Shown: positions 24,831 to 39,800 of the stretch, piece by piece
Numbering within the stretch: the first letter of the stretch is position 1
How the letters are laid out: every line of letters starts with the position of its first letter
DNA from: Chiridota heheva
Taxonomy: Eukaryota; Echinodermata; Holothuroidea; Apodida; Chiridotidae
Length of the DNA: 64,000 bases
Direction of reading: 5' to 3'
NCBI GenBank assembly: GCA_020152595.1
Contig: JAIGNY010004114.1
Coordinates: 118,501-182,500 of the forward strand
Made by a program: the position numbers and the translations under genes
The notes under the pieces: model-generated
Seen by the model: only the letters and a program-made list of their open reading frames with translations
Told to the model about the DNA's origin: nothing
The model's database searches: none

Positions 24831-27800
24831 ACATAAGTGACAAAACGCATATGATTGGTATGACTTGTTTCCTCATTTTCTTTATTTAATAAATTATTTC
24901 AACTGTAAATAGTCAATTTGTAAATCATCTTATTTTTTTGCAATAAAACGTTCTTAATTGCACATTTGTCAGTATGATGTCAAAACAGTAAAGTACTTTT
25001 GCACATTCGCCAAAAATGTCAAAATGGAGACAGAATAATGGGCTTATTGCCTCTCACTTCTCTTCAAAAATGGCCGGAAATATATTAACTCTTTTAAAAT
25101 TCCTTTCTTTCTGCGAAACCCTCCAGTAAAATTTCAGCAAATTTTTATTTTGATTAAAGAACGGACTTTTAAGAATATGTAGAAATATTTTGAGATTCAT
25201 CAAACCTTTAGACAATGCCACAATGAAATATTGTCAGATCAAAGTTCAGATAAATATTTATTGTGATTTCAAAAAAGAATCAAGATTTTTAAAAACAAGA
25301 TGAAATAAGAAAAAATAAAGGGTGAAATAAAATTCCTTTTAAAAACATGCATTAATAAAATGCAATGTTTATTATTATTATTATTTTTTTGGGGGGGGGG
25401 GGCATGGGGGGGGGGAGGGAAACTGGTATACAGTGAAATACACTGTTTTGTTCTAATTGATCTTTCACCCTTTTGGCACATTTGAGTCTAATTGTCGCGG
25501 TGCTCTTAAACATCAACAAAGCATCATTTTGTGGGGATTAATGAATATTCATTAGAAGGCAGGGCAGAATAACCTAAGAACTCTAATAGTCAAATCATCA
25601 AGCATACACACTACATCTTGCTTGTGCTTCATCAAAACGTTCAAACAATGTTATTCATACTTTGTCATTGAAATTAGACTACTGTATGTGTGGTTTTCAA
25701 ATGTTAATGTTATGGCTATAGCATGAATATTCATTAGAAGGTGGGGCTTAATCTAAGAATGGTATGGTAGTCAAATACATCCTGCATGGTATGACTTGCT
25801 TTGGTTCAGATCAGAAGTGTAGACAATGTTATTCATACTTGTCATTGAAATTTGTGACTTTCGGATGCCAATACAGTATAATTTTATGGTTATATCAATA
25901 TTTATTAGAAGGCGGGGCTTAATGTAAGATTTCTCTTGTCATATATATCCTGCATGAAACGTTTGGTTTATCAAAAATTTACAGCATATCATGTCTATCT
26001 GTGAAATTGAATTCAAGTGCCTTGCAGCTTTTAGTGTAATATAATTTTATAGTTTCATGAATATTAATTAGAAGGCAGGGTTTAAAAGTATGATTTTAGA
26101 ATTACCTGTAGCCATATACATCTTACATCAAAAATTGGCAGCATGCCATGTCTGTCTGTAAAATTGAATTTCGTATGCCTTGCAGCTCTTTAAGTACTGT
26201 GCCTTGCTGCTCTCTTAGTACTGTGCCTTGCAGCTCTCTTAGTGCTGTGCCTTGCAGCTCTTTTAGTGCTGTGCCTTGCAGCTCTCTTAGTGCTGTGCCT
26301 TGCAGCTCTCTTAGTGCTGTGCCTTGCAGTTCTCTTAGTGCTGTGCCTTGCAGTTCTCTTAGTGCTGTGCCTTGCAGCTCTTTTAGTGCTGTGCCTTGCA
26401 GCTCTCTTAGTGCTGTGCCTTGCAGCTCTCTTAGTGCTGTGCCTTGCAGCTCCCTTAGTGCTGTGCCTTGCAGCTCTCTTAGTGCTGTGCCTTGCAGCTC
26501 TCTTAGTGCTGTGCCTTGCAGCCCCATTGGTGCTGTGCCTTGCAGCTCTTTAGTGCTGTGCCTTGCAGCTCTCTTAGTGCTGTGCCTTGCAGCTCTCTTA
26601 ATTCTGTGCCTTGCAGCTCTCTTAGTGCTGTGCCTTGCAGCTCTCTTAGTGCTGTGCCTTGCAGTTCCCTTAGTGCTGTGCCTTGCAGCTCTCTTAGTGC
26701 TGTGCCTTGCAGCTCACTTAGTGCTGTGCCTTGCAGCTCTCTTAGTGCTGTGCCTCGCAGCTCTCTTAGTACTGTGCCTTGCAGCTCTCTTAGTGCTGTG
26801 CCTTGCAGCTCTCTTAGTGCTGTGCCTTGCAGCTCTCTTAGTGCTGTGCCTTGCAGCTCTCTTAGTGCTGTGCCTTGCAGCTCTCTTAGTGCTTACAATT
26901 TTTTGTCTTTAGATTTCCACCAGTGTCCTTTTATTAACCTAAACAAAACGATCTTTGTGTTCTAATATTGAATTGTTTGAAATATTGGTAAAAGGTAGGA
27001 GTAATTTTTAACATTAAATTAGAGAGGTCTTTGCTATTATTAAAAATGTATGATTATGTTGGAGCATGGAGTCATTAATAGCTCCATGGGAGCAGTAAGG
27101 CTATTAATAGCTCCATGGGAGCAGTAAGGCTATTAATAGCACCATAGGATAAGTAAGGCTATTAATAGCTCCATGTGAGGAGTAAGCTTATTGATAGCTC
27201 CATGGGAAGAGTAAGGCTATTAATAGCTCCATGGGAGCAGTAAGGCTATTAATAGCATTGTGGGAGCAGTAAGGCTATTAACAGCACCATGGGAGGAGTA
27301 AGGCTATTAATAGCTCCATGGAAGAATTAAGGCTATTAATAGCTCTATGGAAGGAGCAAGGCTATTAATAGCTCCATGGGAGGAACAAGGTTATGAATAG
27401 CTCCATGGGAAGTGTAAAGCTATTAATAGCTCCATGGGAGCAGTAAGGCTATTAACAGCACCATGAGATAAGTGAGGCTATTAATAGCTTCATGGGATGA
27501 TTGAGGCTATTAATAGATCCATGGGATGAGTAAGGCTATTAATAGCTCCATGGAAGAATTAAGGCTATTAATAGCTCCATGGAAGAATTAAGGCTATTAA
27601 TAGCTCCATGCAAGGAGTAAGGTTATTAATAGCTCCATGGGAAGAGTAAGGCTATTAACAGCACCATGAGATGAGTAAGGCTATTAATAGCTCCATGGGA
27701 GGAGTAAGGCTATTAATAGAAAAAGGCTATAAATAGCTCCATAGGAAGAGTAAGGCTATTAATAGCTCAGAGCTATTAATAGCTCCATGGGAGGAGTAAG

Positions 27801-30800
27801 AATTGTTAAAGTTCTACAGACATCATTATTTAATCACCTGTCAACAAATTCTTCAGATAAAAAATAGATCAGTCTTTAAATTTATAGAAAAGACATTCAT
27901 GTTAGAGTTCTGGTTACTAAAGTGAGTGCAAAATTTGTTCAGTGATCAAGCACTGAGTAAACTCAAGTACTTTTAATGGATTAGTTTAGGGGTCAAGCAA
28001 ATCTTTCTTATATGAAAAAAGACTTCAAAAGAGACAAATAGTGAAGAAAGCATTCCAAAATCTTATTTTGCTAATGAGAAATCTAAGTTGAAAGTTTGGT
28101 ATAGTTTGTGTAGAAATGACTGAATTCAGACTAGTTGTGATGTCATTGCCTCAGATTCCTCAGTCTTTATATATTCTTTCAATTTTGTCCTGTGATTTTG
28201 TGACTTAAAAACCATAAGATATGTCAAAAAAAGTAGTCAAACTGAATCTAGGAAGATATTTATAATATACCACCTGAAGAAAATTTGAGGATAAATCATT
28301 TAAATAGTGACAAAATTAACTTAACTTTTAAAACACATTAACAATTGTTTAGAATGTGAGGATGAAAACGGCAACTTTCCATAGTAGACTTACTACACCA
28401 GTTATTTCTATACAGTTAAGACCGAGCTTTAAACTTGAATGTCTCCTTAACGGAATAAGATTTTTGAATGCTTTCTTTACCATTTTGTTTTGTTGAAGTC
28501 CTCTTTCATATAACTGAACTAATCCTTTGAAGAAGTGAAATGGTGAAGAAACTATCTCTTCTTCTGTTTAGGTTTATTGGATTAGAAATATTGTCAATCA
28601 ATCTAAGACAAGTAATGAAAGACTGCATATTTATGTTTCATTCAGTTAGAAATATTGTCAATCAATGTAAAGACAAATAAATGAATAAGACTTCAGAATA
28701 AGTTTCATTGAATTAGAAATATTGCCAATCAAATCTGAGACAAATGTGATAAAAGACTGAAATTATTTTCATTGAATTAAAAATGATTTTGTCAATCGAT
28801 CAATGAATCTAAAAATATGATAGAAGACTTCATGAATTACTTTTATTGAATTCAAAATATTGCCAATCAAATCTAATACAAATGTGATAAAGACGAATTA
28901 TTTTCATTGAATTATACATTTTTTTGTTAGATTTTGATGTCAGTTTGCGTTCTGTTTTCACAGGATTGACGTAACTGAAGGACAGTGTATATACTGCGTG
29001 TCTTTCTTGGCCTCAGCCATGTTTGGACCCCAGGTGTGGTCCATACAAGTAAGTACTATGTGGGAATATTGTTGGTAACTTCATTTACATATATTTACAT
29101 CACACATACAAAGTACATCAATTTTGGAAATACAAATTCATGATTACAGGATTTCAGCAGACCCCTAGTGAAGCTCTTTCAGAGGGGTGCCCTACACTGC
29201 CCCTTTTTTTCCTCTACCCTGCCTCTTTTTTTTCTCCACCCTGCCCCTCTTTTCCTTCACCCTGCCCCTCTTTTCCTCCACCCTGCCCCTCTTCTCCTCC
29301 ACCCTGCCCCTCCTTTCCTCCACCCTGCCCCTCTTTTCCTCCACCCCGGCCCTCTTTTCCTCCACCCTGCCCCACCCACCCATCCCCCTCCTTCTTCTCC
29401 TCCACCCCGCCTCTCTTTTCCTCCACCCCGGCCCTCTTTTCCTCCACCCTGCTCCCCCCTTTTCCTCCACTCTGCCCCCTCTTTTCCCTCACCCTGCAAT
29501 ACTGAACTTTTAATCAATCAAGATCAAGAGAAGGATCAAATACTTTTGTCCGGGAGTGTAAAAGCCATCCGCTTATCCCAGTAAACGTGATGCTTATGTT
29601 TGACCGTCGTAACCGTTTCTCTCTTTCATTCCTTGTAGTTATTTGGCATGGAGCTGAAGTGGATAGCGTGTATGTCTGGGTTGCTGGTTGCCTTCATCAC
29701 CATGTACAACCACTGCCTTATTATCATTAAAGGTGGCACGGGTAGAAGTGGCTCCACCGTAGCGGTAAGTTGTAATTAAAGATGCATGGAAAGGTAGAAG
29801 TTTTATATTCACCAGATAGAGCTGTAAATTTGGAACACAATAGTCTTTAGATTGCAAGAAAAAGGGACAAATTCAAGGGACAACTTATTAAGGTGGATTG
29901 AAAATCATCGAAATAGCATGAAATCTTATCAGAATCTGATAAAGGATTAGTTTAGTGGTCAAGCAAATTTATCTTGTATGAACGAGGACTTCAAGCGAAA
30001 CAAAATGGTGAAAGAACTAACTCCATATCTTGTTTCGTGAAGGAGATATACTAATCAAAATCATTTTTGTAGGTATGACGGAAATCAGAATCAGTTTCCT
30101 CAAAGTCTTTATCTTTTCCTGTGATTTTGTTGCTTCAAAACCATTGTTATGTCAGGAAAGAAGTAAGACAGAGAAATGTAATGAAGGTAATTTACTACGT
30201 GAAGAATAGAGTTTGAAGAAAAATATTTCAAATAATAAAAAGTTTAATCATTTTCATTTTCAGTTTATTTACTTCATAGGCCACCGGCCTTTTCTTATTT
30301 ACAACATGGCAATGCTTACAGCAACAAAATAAAAAGCGGCCTTTTCTTATTTACAACATGGCAATGCTTACAGCAACACAATAGGAAGCGGCTTTTTTTT
30401 ATTTACAACATGGCAATGCTTACAGCAACAAAATAGAACATAAATACATAAATTTTCAACAAATTTAAGGTAAATTAGATTATGCAACTAATCACATGAG
30501 TCAATTTATGTTCAAAATACCCAAGCTTTCTCTAAAAAATGGCAGATATTAAATAAAAGGGAATTGTTTTTGTGCCTGACATTAAATGGAATCGCTGAAG
30601 TGATGGATTAACATAAAAATACTTTGGAATTTACAATGATCTTATTTCAAAAAAGCATTCGAGCAAAATGATTGAAACTCATCTTCGAGTTTGTGCATGT
30701 TACAAAATGCGCAAGTGCGATTTTCACGTGGAATTTTGTTCCGACGGCCTTTACGTATTTCGAGATTTAGACAACCACATCGAAACTTGGATAGCAATGA

Positions 30801-33800
30801 GCGTAATTTGTTGGACTGGATGTGCGTAATGTAAATCAGTTTTCTTTAAAATGTATATAAATAAAAAAAAGAAAAGTGAGGATGGATGTGCAAACATTCC
30901 ATAGTAGACTTACTACACCAGTCATTTCTACACGGATAGGACTTGAAACTGGATTGTAACTCCTTAACTACTGGAATAAGATTTTGAAGTAGTTTCTTCA
31001 CCATTTTGTTTCTGTTAAAGTCCTCTTTTATAAAAGATTAGTTTGCGTCACCTCTGAACTATTCCTTTAAAGGTATAGGGACAGTTTTGATGTTTTTACA
31101 GAATGAGCTGGGAATTCAGAACAGAATAACCTTTAAATTACGACCAAATCACCTGGAGTGTCTGAGGTATGACTAATCAAAGTTTGAAGAAATTTCAGTG
31201 TATGCAGTAGTTGGGATGTATGTAAGAGAAGGTGTCCCAAAATATAAAGGCCGTTACACACTGAACGTGATGCGGTGAGCGATTATTAAACACAATTGAA
31301 TAAAACAATGGGAAAGAACAGTGGCAGCACCAGGAGTTTGGTCATGGGGGCAAGCGAGGGGCAAATTTGTCTCATGGAGGCAAATTTGTCTCATGGAGGC
31401 AAATTTTTTTAAATCGGACAAAATAGTCTTTACAAAATTTTCTGGGGGGGAAGGGGCGAAGTGGTCTTGTGGAAGCGGGAAATGCCCCCTCAAAAGTCAA
31501 AGGATCATATAATATTTGTTACCTGTCTGATTATCTAAACATTTGCTCGCCGTGTGAATCGCGTTCGGTGTGTAACAGCCTTGGACGCTTCGCCGTGTGA
31601 GTCGCGTTCGGTGTGTAATGGCCTTGCACGCTCCGCCGTGTGAGTCGCGTTCGGTGTGTAACGGCCTTGCACGCTTCGCCGTGTGAGTCGCGTTTGGTGT
31701 GTAACGGCCTTGCACGCTTCGCCGTGTGAGTCGCGTTCGGTGTGTAACGGCCTTGCACGCTTCGCCGTGTGAGTCGCGTTCGGTGTGTAACAGCCTTGCA
31801 CGCTTCTCTAAATTGCGTTGTTCATATCCTATGACCAACAGACGTCCGTGCACACATCCCTTTTTCATTTACTGGAAACAATGGATTCTGCCTTTGGAAA
31901 GGAATTCAAGTATTTTTGTGTCTCGCTTGAAGGGAAATTTATACTGTAGAGACCCTTGCCTCAAAAGAACTTGAAACAAATGTGTTCCTGACATGAATAG
32001 TAATTACCTCCGCCAACAAAATTTTGCCTCTGTTTGTTTGTTTGTTTGTCTGTCTGTCAGTCATCAAGATATCTCAAGAACTGATGATTGGTGTTTTTTG
32101 GGTTTTTTTGTGTGGCTTTGTTACTGCTTAAGGAAGAAGTGTTTAAAATTTAAGACATATTGGAACAGGGGAAGGGTGAAAGTGGAGGGGTGGAGATATT
32201 TTCAAGTGAGTTTGTCTGTCATCAAGATATCTCAAGAACTGATGATTGGAATTTTTAAGTTGAAACTTTCCATAGAATGTACTGAAAAATGACTTTGCAC
32301 TCTGAATGAAGATCCAAACAATCAATTTTCTGGGCTCAAGCAGACTTACATCAAGTTTTTTTTCTGGAATCAAAGAAAATTAAACAATTGGTTTCTGCCA
32401 TGAATGGAAAATGTTGGAATGTGAATCCTGGCTGAATAGAGCTCAAACAATGATGCTTCACTTGAATAAAACAGAAAACAATGGTATGGCCTTGGAAGAA
32501 ATCCAGCCAGAAGATAATCTCCAAGTGTTCAGATTACAATTGATCATCACAGATCAAAACTTGGGGATGAATCTTGTTGGGCCTACGATTTCTGAGGTAG
32601 ATTATATTGGGTATGGGGTTCAAATTTTAGGCATGTTAAAATTGCAACAGGGCGGAGAGACTAATATTCTAGTTAAATTATATTTTGTTTCTAAAATTAA
32701 GAATTATACAATAGAACCTCTTGCAAAGAGCTTCAAATCTATTGTAGTGCATAATTTATTAAATAACCAAATTTTGTTACTAGCAATTGTTATCAACCAC
32801 ACTTATTTTTTCTCTCGGTAGAACACCAGCGTGATAGCTCCGTTCTTCCATATAGGAGCAGTTTTACTTCTAGCGTTCATGATCTGGCAGAAATCCAAGA
32901 GTAGGTTATACGAAGACAACCTGTGCATCTATATACTCATGTTTGGTATGGTGTCAGCGAAAATAACAAACAAATTAGTGGTGAGTATTGCATTGGTATT
33001 TTTGTTAATATGGTCCTTTCCTTCAGTTGTTTATGTTACCAAAAACAGAGAATGGAGCGTCCGTAACAAGGTGACATTTTGTGACAAAATTTCATTGACC
33101 AAAAATCTGTGACATTCTGTGACATTTTGATAATTTTATGACAAAATGTGACACTGAATATAAACAAATGTATTAAAGTTTGTCTGACATTTTGTGACAT
33201 GTTTTACCCCTTCACTCACACTCATTGGTAATTTGATGTTGCATTTTAAAGGTTGATTCCATTTCTCATGAAACAGACATAACCAAATGATTCTTTCTAT
33301 TAGTATCACTGGTCAACTGGTCATGATTTGTGAATCTATGCCAATCAAATGTGAGAAAAGCAAAACTGATGTGACATTCTGTGCAAAAGGTGCCAAAAAT
33401 TATGCAACATTTGAGACATTTATGTGACAAATTTGAAATTTTGTGACAAGCCATCAATCATCACTCCATTCTCTGCAAAAAGAGAAAAATTGGCGAAATA
33501 TTGTTTGTTATATTCATTCAATAAGGCCATTTCTTTATCTTGGGTACTCTTAGAGGTGGTTCTTTACTGTTGCAAACTTGTTAAGTCAGACAAGTCTACA
33601 AGGGGCAGAGGAGATTTTTCCCATTGTATAAGTTATGCTCTATTGCTGTATAATAATACTGTGTTCCACTGAATCCACGCTAGTCGCATGCTCAAAGTGC
33701 TTAGAATCGAACGCAGTGGCTGCCAAAACAGGCGCACAAGCCCGATTATTACCCTGCTCCGAACACTTTTGCTGAGCACCAAGTGAGAGAGCATCAGCTG

Positions 33801-36800
33801 CCATTTTTTAAGGGCTTTGGTATGACTCGACTGGGGACTGAACGCACGACCTTCCGGCTGGAATGCGGGTGCTGTACTAATTGAGCTGACCTGTCAGCTA
33901 AATGGTCGGTATCTCATGCAGACAGCAATTGGAGACTTTGCGGAAGTCATTTGGTGAAAATTAATGAAATTATTTCAACCGTTGACAATTTATTTGTAAT
34001 CAATACAAATTAGACAATTTAGATTTTAGTGTGTTTATTCAATCTCTCACAGTGGTGAGTTGGGCCCAGGCCCACGATTCTCTTAGTGTCCCTGAAGTCA
34101 TTTGTGCGAGTCATAATGCAATGCTGTGGTGATTGGGGACTTAAGGGAAGTCATTCAGTGGACATTAGTGAAAAAGTTCGAACCATTGGCAATTTATCTT
34201 TGATCAAAACAAATTTTCAAAAAATTAGATTTTAGTACTTTTGTTCCTTCTCTCACAAGGGTGTGTTGGGTCCAGGGCCCACAACTCCCTTAGCGACCCT
34301 GAAGTCATTTATTTGTCTGAGTCTTGATCCAGTGTTGTTTCTCATGCAGACTGATTGAAGACTTCGGGGAAGTCATTCGGTGGACATTTATGGAAAAGTT
34401 TTAACTATTGACGATTTATTTTTAATCAATACAAATTTTGAAATCAATTTCAGTGCTTTTATACAGTTTCTTACAATGGTGAGTAATTGGGCTTTGGTCC
34501 ACGATTCTTCAGTGGCCCTGAAGTCATTTGCTTTTGCGAGAAGTCATTTGATGGACATTAGTGAAATTATTGTAACCATTGAAAATTCATTTGTAAAAAA
34601 ATTAGACTTAAGTACATTTATTCAGTTTCCCACAATGGTGAGTTGGGCCCTGACCCCACGGTTGTCTCAGCGGCCCTGAAGTCATTTATTTGTGTGAGTC
34701 ATAATCCAATGCTGTATCTCATGCAGACGACAGCTGGAGACTTGGTCATTCGATGGAAATTGGTGAAATTGTCTTAACCATTGACAGTTTCTATCTTAAT
34801 TTTCAGGTTGCACACATGACTAAAAGTGCAATGAACTTCCTGGACATCGCCTTCCTTGGTCCAGGCATGCTGTTCATCAACCAGTATTTTGACGCTCCGA
34901 TTCCAGAATACATTGTTCTGTACATTGCACTGGTAAGGTCGAGAACTTTCGCCAATGAAGTTATGTTTTTGCCTCTGTTTGTTTATTTGTCGGTTTCTTC
35001 TCATCAAGAAATCTCAGGAAGTATTGGATGTATTTTGACATTTAATTTCTGTATGATTTTTCTGTTGGTGCTTACGGAACAAGTAATTAAAATTTGAGGG
35101 GTACATTGGAACAGAGGAGGACAGGAATTGGCGGTGCGGAGTTGGAATCAATTACGAAATTTCCCACAGTTCTGAATAAAGGTGACGAAAAATCTTCCCA
35201 CTAAATCGCGACAGAAGTAATATTAATGTAGTGAATACATCTTTATATACTTCACTCTTTAGAAATTTAATGTACTTTTCATCGCACATTACATGGGGGA
35301 CATTTTCAGAGCACCTATTTACCACATATACAGTTGTTAACTTAAGAAATCTAAAAAATAAAAAGAGATTTGATTTTCCCACGGTTATAACCGCCAGAAC
35401 CGGTTTTCCAACTCCATGGTGATGGTGGGAATACCTGCTACAGGCCTCACACCAACTCCAATATTTCTTCTTTTTCCTATGGAAAAATTCCCTCCTATTA
35501 TTGATTATTCTGGGCCTTAATTTCTACACATTTTTTTGCATTATTCTCCTAAACTTAAATGGTAAACTTCATAGAATCCAGAGGTGCAATGGCTCAGTGG
35601 TTAAGGAGTCATGCTTGTATTTGAAAGGTACTGGGTTCGATTCCCGCCGTGAGCGTTGCATTGTATCCTTGAGCTAGGCACTCCACTCTTACTTGCTCCA
35701 GTCCACTCAGCTGTAAACTGAGTACCAGTGCTGCTGGAAAGTTAACCTGCGGTGGACTGGTGTCCGTCTAGGGGGAGTCATGTACTCTCATCCGCTTGGG
35801 CCATGGAAACCGGGGATAAGCACCGGCCCTATGAGTCTGGCTCCGATGGATTTAACTTAACTTCATAGAACCAAGAGAAATATCACCTAAAACTTATTTT
35901 TAAGCTATAATGCTGATAACATGTTAGTTTATGTATCTTGCTTGATTTTATTATCAAAGTTGTTGGATAAAATTTAATCTCGCCACACCTCCACCCTTTT
36001 CTATCTCACATCCCTCTCCCTCTCTCCTTAACACCTTTTCTTCTACAAATTTTTTCCTATAAAAAAAATTCACTTCTCTCCATCCTTTTTACCTTTTCCA
36101 GTCATCTATTTCTTAACCTTTGCACCTTAATTATTTAACACCCTCTTGGCACTTTTGACTCTGACTGTCACGGTGCCGTTAAACCTCAACAAACCAAACC
36201 AAACCAAAGTTGTTGGCAGCTATCAGGCATAATCTGTCAAAAAGAACTTGGAATGAGGTATATTATGAACAGACTGGGAAAAATGTGCGGTTCCAGCAGT
36301 TAAAACTAGTGCCTTCATGACATGTCGATTATCGCGATATCTCTTTTCCCACGACATGAAATATGCCTCTCAACACATATTGCAATACCAAAAACTCATA
36401 CACAACTAAGAAATTTTTGCGCAACTAGGCTAGGCCACTCCGTATGTCACAATTGTGACGTTATGGTGTTAAATCTAAAAGTAAAAGTTTAGGCCATTAA
36501 AAATGTGGAAAAATTTCGTGAAACATAAAAACCTAATTAAAAATCGTGCTCCTTCACCCTACACTGGCACGCTCCGATGTAAGTTGGCAATAAAATTAAA
36601 AAATTGGCCCCGAACATGCCTCTCAGGCTCTCCGATGATTCATGGTAACGTTGGCTGAATTACCAAACACATGCGTGATGCGTGATAAATGTAATAGTTA
36701 CTCGATCATGTCGTCTGCTAGATCTGTGAAATCATTTTTTGTTGCCTTCATCATAAAAGAAGTAATATAGTGATATTAACAATTTGTGTCGTGAGTCAGT

Positions 36801-39800
36801 TTTCTTGAAAAGTAACGCGATATACCAATATATTGCAATATTTTTCTCCACGATAATCAATACGTAATAGAGCCATGTCGTGACAGCACTAATTATAATC
36901 GCGGGAAAAATCGGAATTTGCAGGAAGATCATTATTATTATTATTGTGATACCGCCCAATTATATTGGTTAATATAAAGTGATGGTATTATTTTCAAATA
37001 TAATCATTTGAAAGTTGTTCAAAGGCCACAAGAGCATTAAACTTCTCTAGAAAACATTCTTCAACGAGGGTATAGATGACACAAATGAAGACAATATGAG
37101 GAATCGGTTCAATTGTTACAATGCCAAATTAAATATCCCTTTTCTTTATTAGGTGTAGCACGGGGGACACCCTGGAGTAAAAAATAAAACGTCCCAACAG
37201 AAGTGAATGAAATATCCCCACTATTAAAAACTTCACTTCCTTCACCAATTTACCTTTAAATCGAATGCATTCACAACCTATGATTCATTATATATAGCAA
37301 AGACAGAGAAAACTTTCTTTATTGTATAGGTTGAGCTACCACATGAGTGATGTCTAGTTTTAGATATCTTGAGTAGGCAACAGTATATGTGGTGAATATG
37401 TGCTCTAAAACATCCCGTTGTAATTGTGCGATGAATAGTAAATTAAATTGCAAAAGAGGGGGAAGCCTAAAAGATGTTTTACTACATTAATATTATTTCT
37501 GTCACAATTTTTCGTGGGAAGATTTTTGCGCCTTTATGCAGAACCGTGGGGAATTTTATAATTAATTCCAACTAACCATCACAATCTGCTCATTTTTTTA
37601 AGCTGGCAGAAACAGTCCAAGCTTGGAAAAAGTGCAAGCTTGGAAAAAGTTCGAGCTTGGAAAAAGTCCCAAGCTTGGAAAAAGTCCTAAGCTTGGAAAA
37701 GACCAAGCTTGGAAAAAGTCCAAGCTTGGAAAAGGTCCGAGCTTGGAAAAAGACCAAGCTTGGAAAAAGTCCGAGCTTGGAAAAAGGTCCGAGCTTGGAA
37801 AAGTCAGCTTGGAAAATGTTTGAGCTTGGAAAAGTCTGTGCTTGGAAAAAGTCCAAGCTGGCAGAAAGTGTCATCTTAATGAAAACAGGCAAAGAATATG
37901 ATAATATTAAACCAAAGTAAGTGAGATCCAAATTCTTACAGGTGAGTTTTATTTCACAAAGAAGAAGAATAGTTCTTACAGGTGAGTTTTATTTTACAAA
38001 GAAGAAGAATAGTTCTTACAGGTGAGTTTTATTTTACAAAGAAGAAGAATAGTTCTTACAAGTGAGTTTTATTTTACAAAGAAGAAGAATAGTTCTTACA
38101 GGTGAGTTTTATTTTACAAAGAAGAAGAATAGTTCTTACAGGTGAGTTTTATTTTACAAAGAAAAAGAATAGAGCACGTGGCATGTTTGTATGTGATGGA
38201 TGTATTTAATTAGTTTTACAGTTTTAATCTCAGCCGAAAAGATTAAATAAAGCCCATTAGTTCCCGACTAATTAAAATTGTATTTAGTACAAAATTCATC
38301 TGGGTTTATTATTATTTTACAAGGTTCAAAACATAAGGCCATTTTCTTTAGGTTCAAATAAAACCTGATTTTTATGTCATTTAAAGAGAAAATTACCTTG
38401 ATGTAGTCTGTTCTTTCTCCTTCTGTCTAATGATTCTTATATTGAATGTGTCCTCCGTGATGAAAATCTTTATGATTTATAGAAAAATAAATGACTGATT
38501 AATGATGTGATTAAAGGATTAGTTTAGTGGTCAAGCAAGTCTGTCTTATATGGAAGAGGACTTCAAAAGAAACAAAATAGTGAAGAAAGCATTTGTCACA
38601 GTGTGGACCGGAAGTCCACAATGGGCGTCACCTAAGAGCACCCGTAAGATATAGTCATTAGGCTAAAGGGAAAAACAAAATGAAAATATGCATATACTTC
38701 AAAAAAAGAATATTATTTATGATTTCTCTGTATCGTCAGTCCTCTTCTCCCCCCCCCCTCCCATATCCCACCCCTCTCTCTACTTTTGCCCCCTTTTTTT
38801 CTTTCTTTTTTTTCACACATGCACTTTCTCTTTTGATTCCATTTCTGGCTAGTAATTAGTTCCCATGTTTCTCTCAATCTCCCCCTATTTTCTTTCCTTC
38901 CTACCTCTGGAATGATCCTACCTCTCAGGCACAATTTGACCCTTGCTGTCTTGGTGCCGTTAAGCCCTCATCAAACAAACAAAGAAAATAATATGATATG
39001 GTATCATAAACATAATGTAATCAATGATATATAATACAACAAAACTCGATAATCATTTCACGATCTCTGGGTTGGTAAGAGACAAGAAAAGATAATGAAG
39101 GAAAGAAAAATAAGAAAAACACAATCTCTGTATATAGTACATACTCAGACTCCACTTCCTGTCATTCACTTAGATGACCTTAAAACTCCACTTGAAATGT
39201 CCGATCAGACGCCAAAAATCTGTTATGGCATAAGTCCATGAAAAAAACTTGTTTAGACGTTGGTTCAGTTAAAACAAGTTCTCCATATGTATTGAAAAAG
39301 AATTAATGTTCACGTGATCTCATGGTTACTCAGTAGCCTGCTTGTGTGTCTCAACTGATGTGGCGCACATCCCTGAATATGGGTGATGCCTGGAGCCACG
39401 CCTACAGCCACGCCCACACTAAATCCACCAACCACTAAGACTGCCAATGGTGTGTTGCCGCCCGTGGGGTCCTGTACCGATGTCTGGACCGACGTCCTGG
39501 CTGGCTAACTACTCGTCTATGGCATCGTCAACCTAACTGTGCTTGTAAAATAAATACCCTGTGGGTAGACCAATAGAAACCCAGACCCGGGGGTATTCAA
39601 ATGCTCATTAACCCATATTTAATGCAATTGAAAATATGCCTACCCCCTCGTCATCTCTATCAAGATTCAACACCTACATTAGCATAATTCGCTTCTAGCG
39701 AAAACAAAGCTCCTACCACCCCTAGCAATTAATATCTCATTCCAGATTCATATACACCAGATCTTAAATACGTTTATTGAATATAATGTTCATATTCACT

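Noticed and set aside
26148-26965. Frames of up to 254 codons on both strands
   Set aside because: By-product of a 24-bp minisatellite; no non-repetitive coding sequence and open in several frames at once.
20490-28000. CRISPR-like array interpretation of the regular repeats
   Set aside because: Repeats are head-to-tail without unique spacers and lie in a eukaryotic intron; they are minisatellites.
29140-29584. Pro/Ser-rich frames on both strands
   Set aside because: C/T-rich minisatellite; all frames are open because stops need A or mixed bases.
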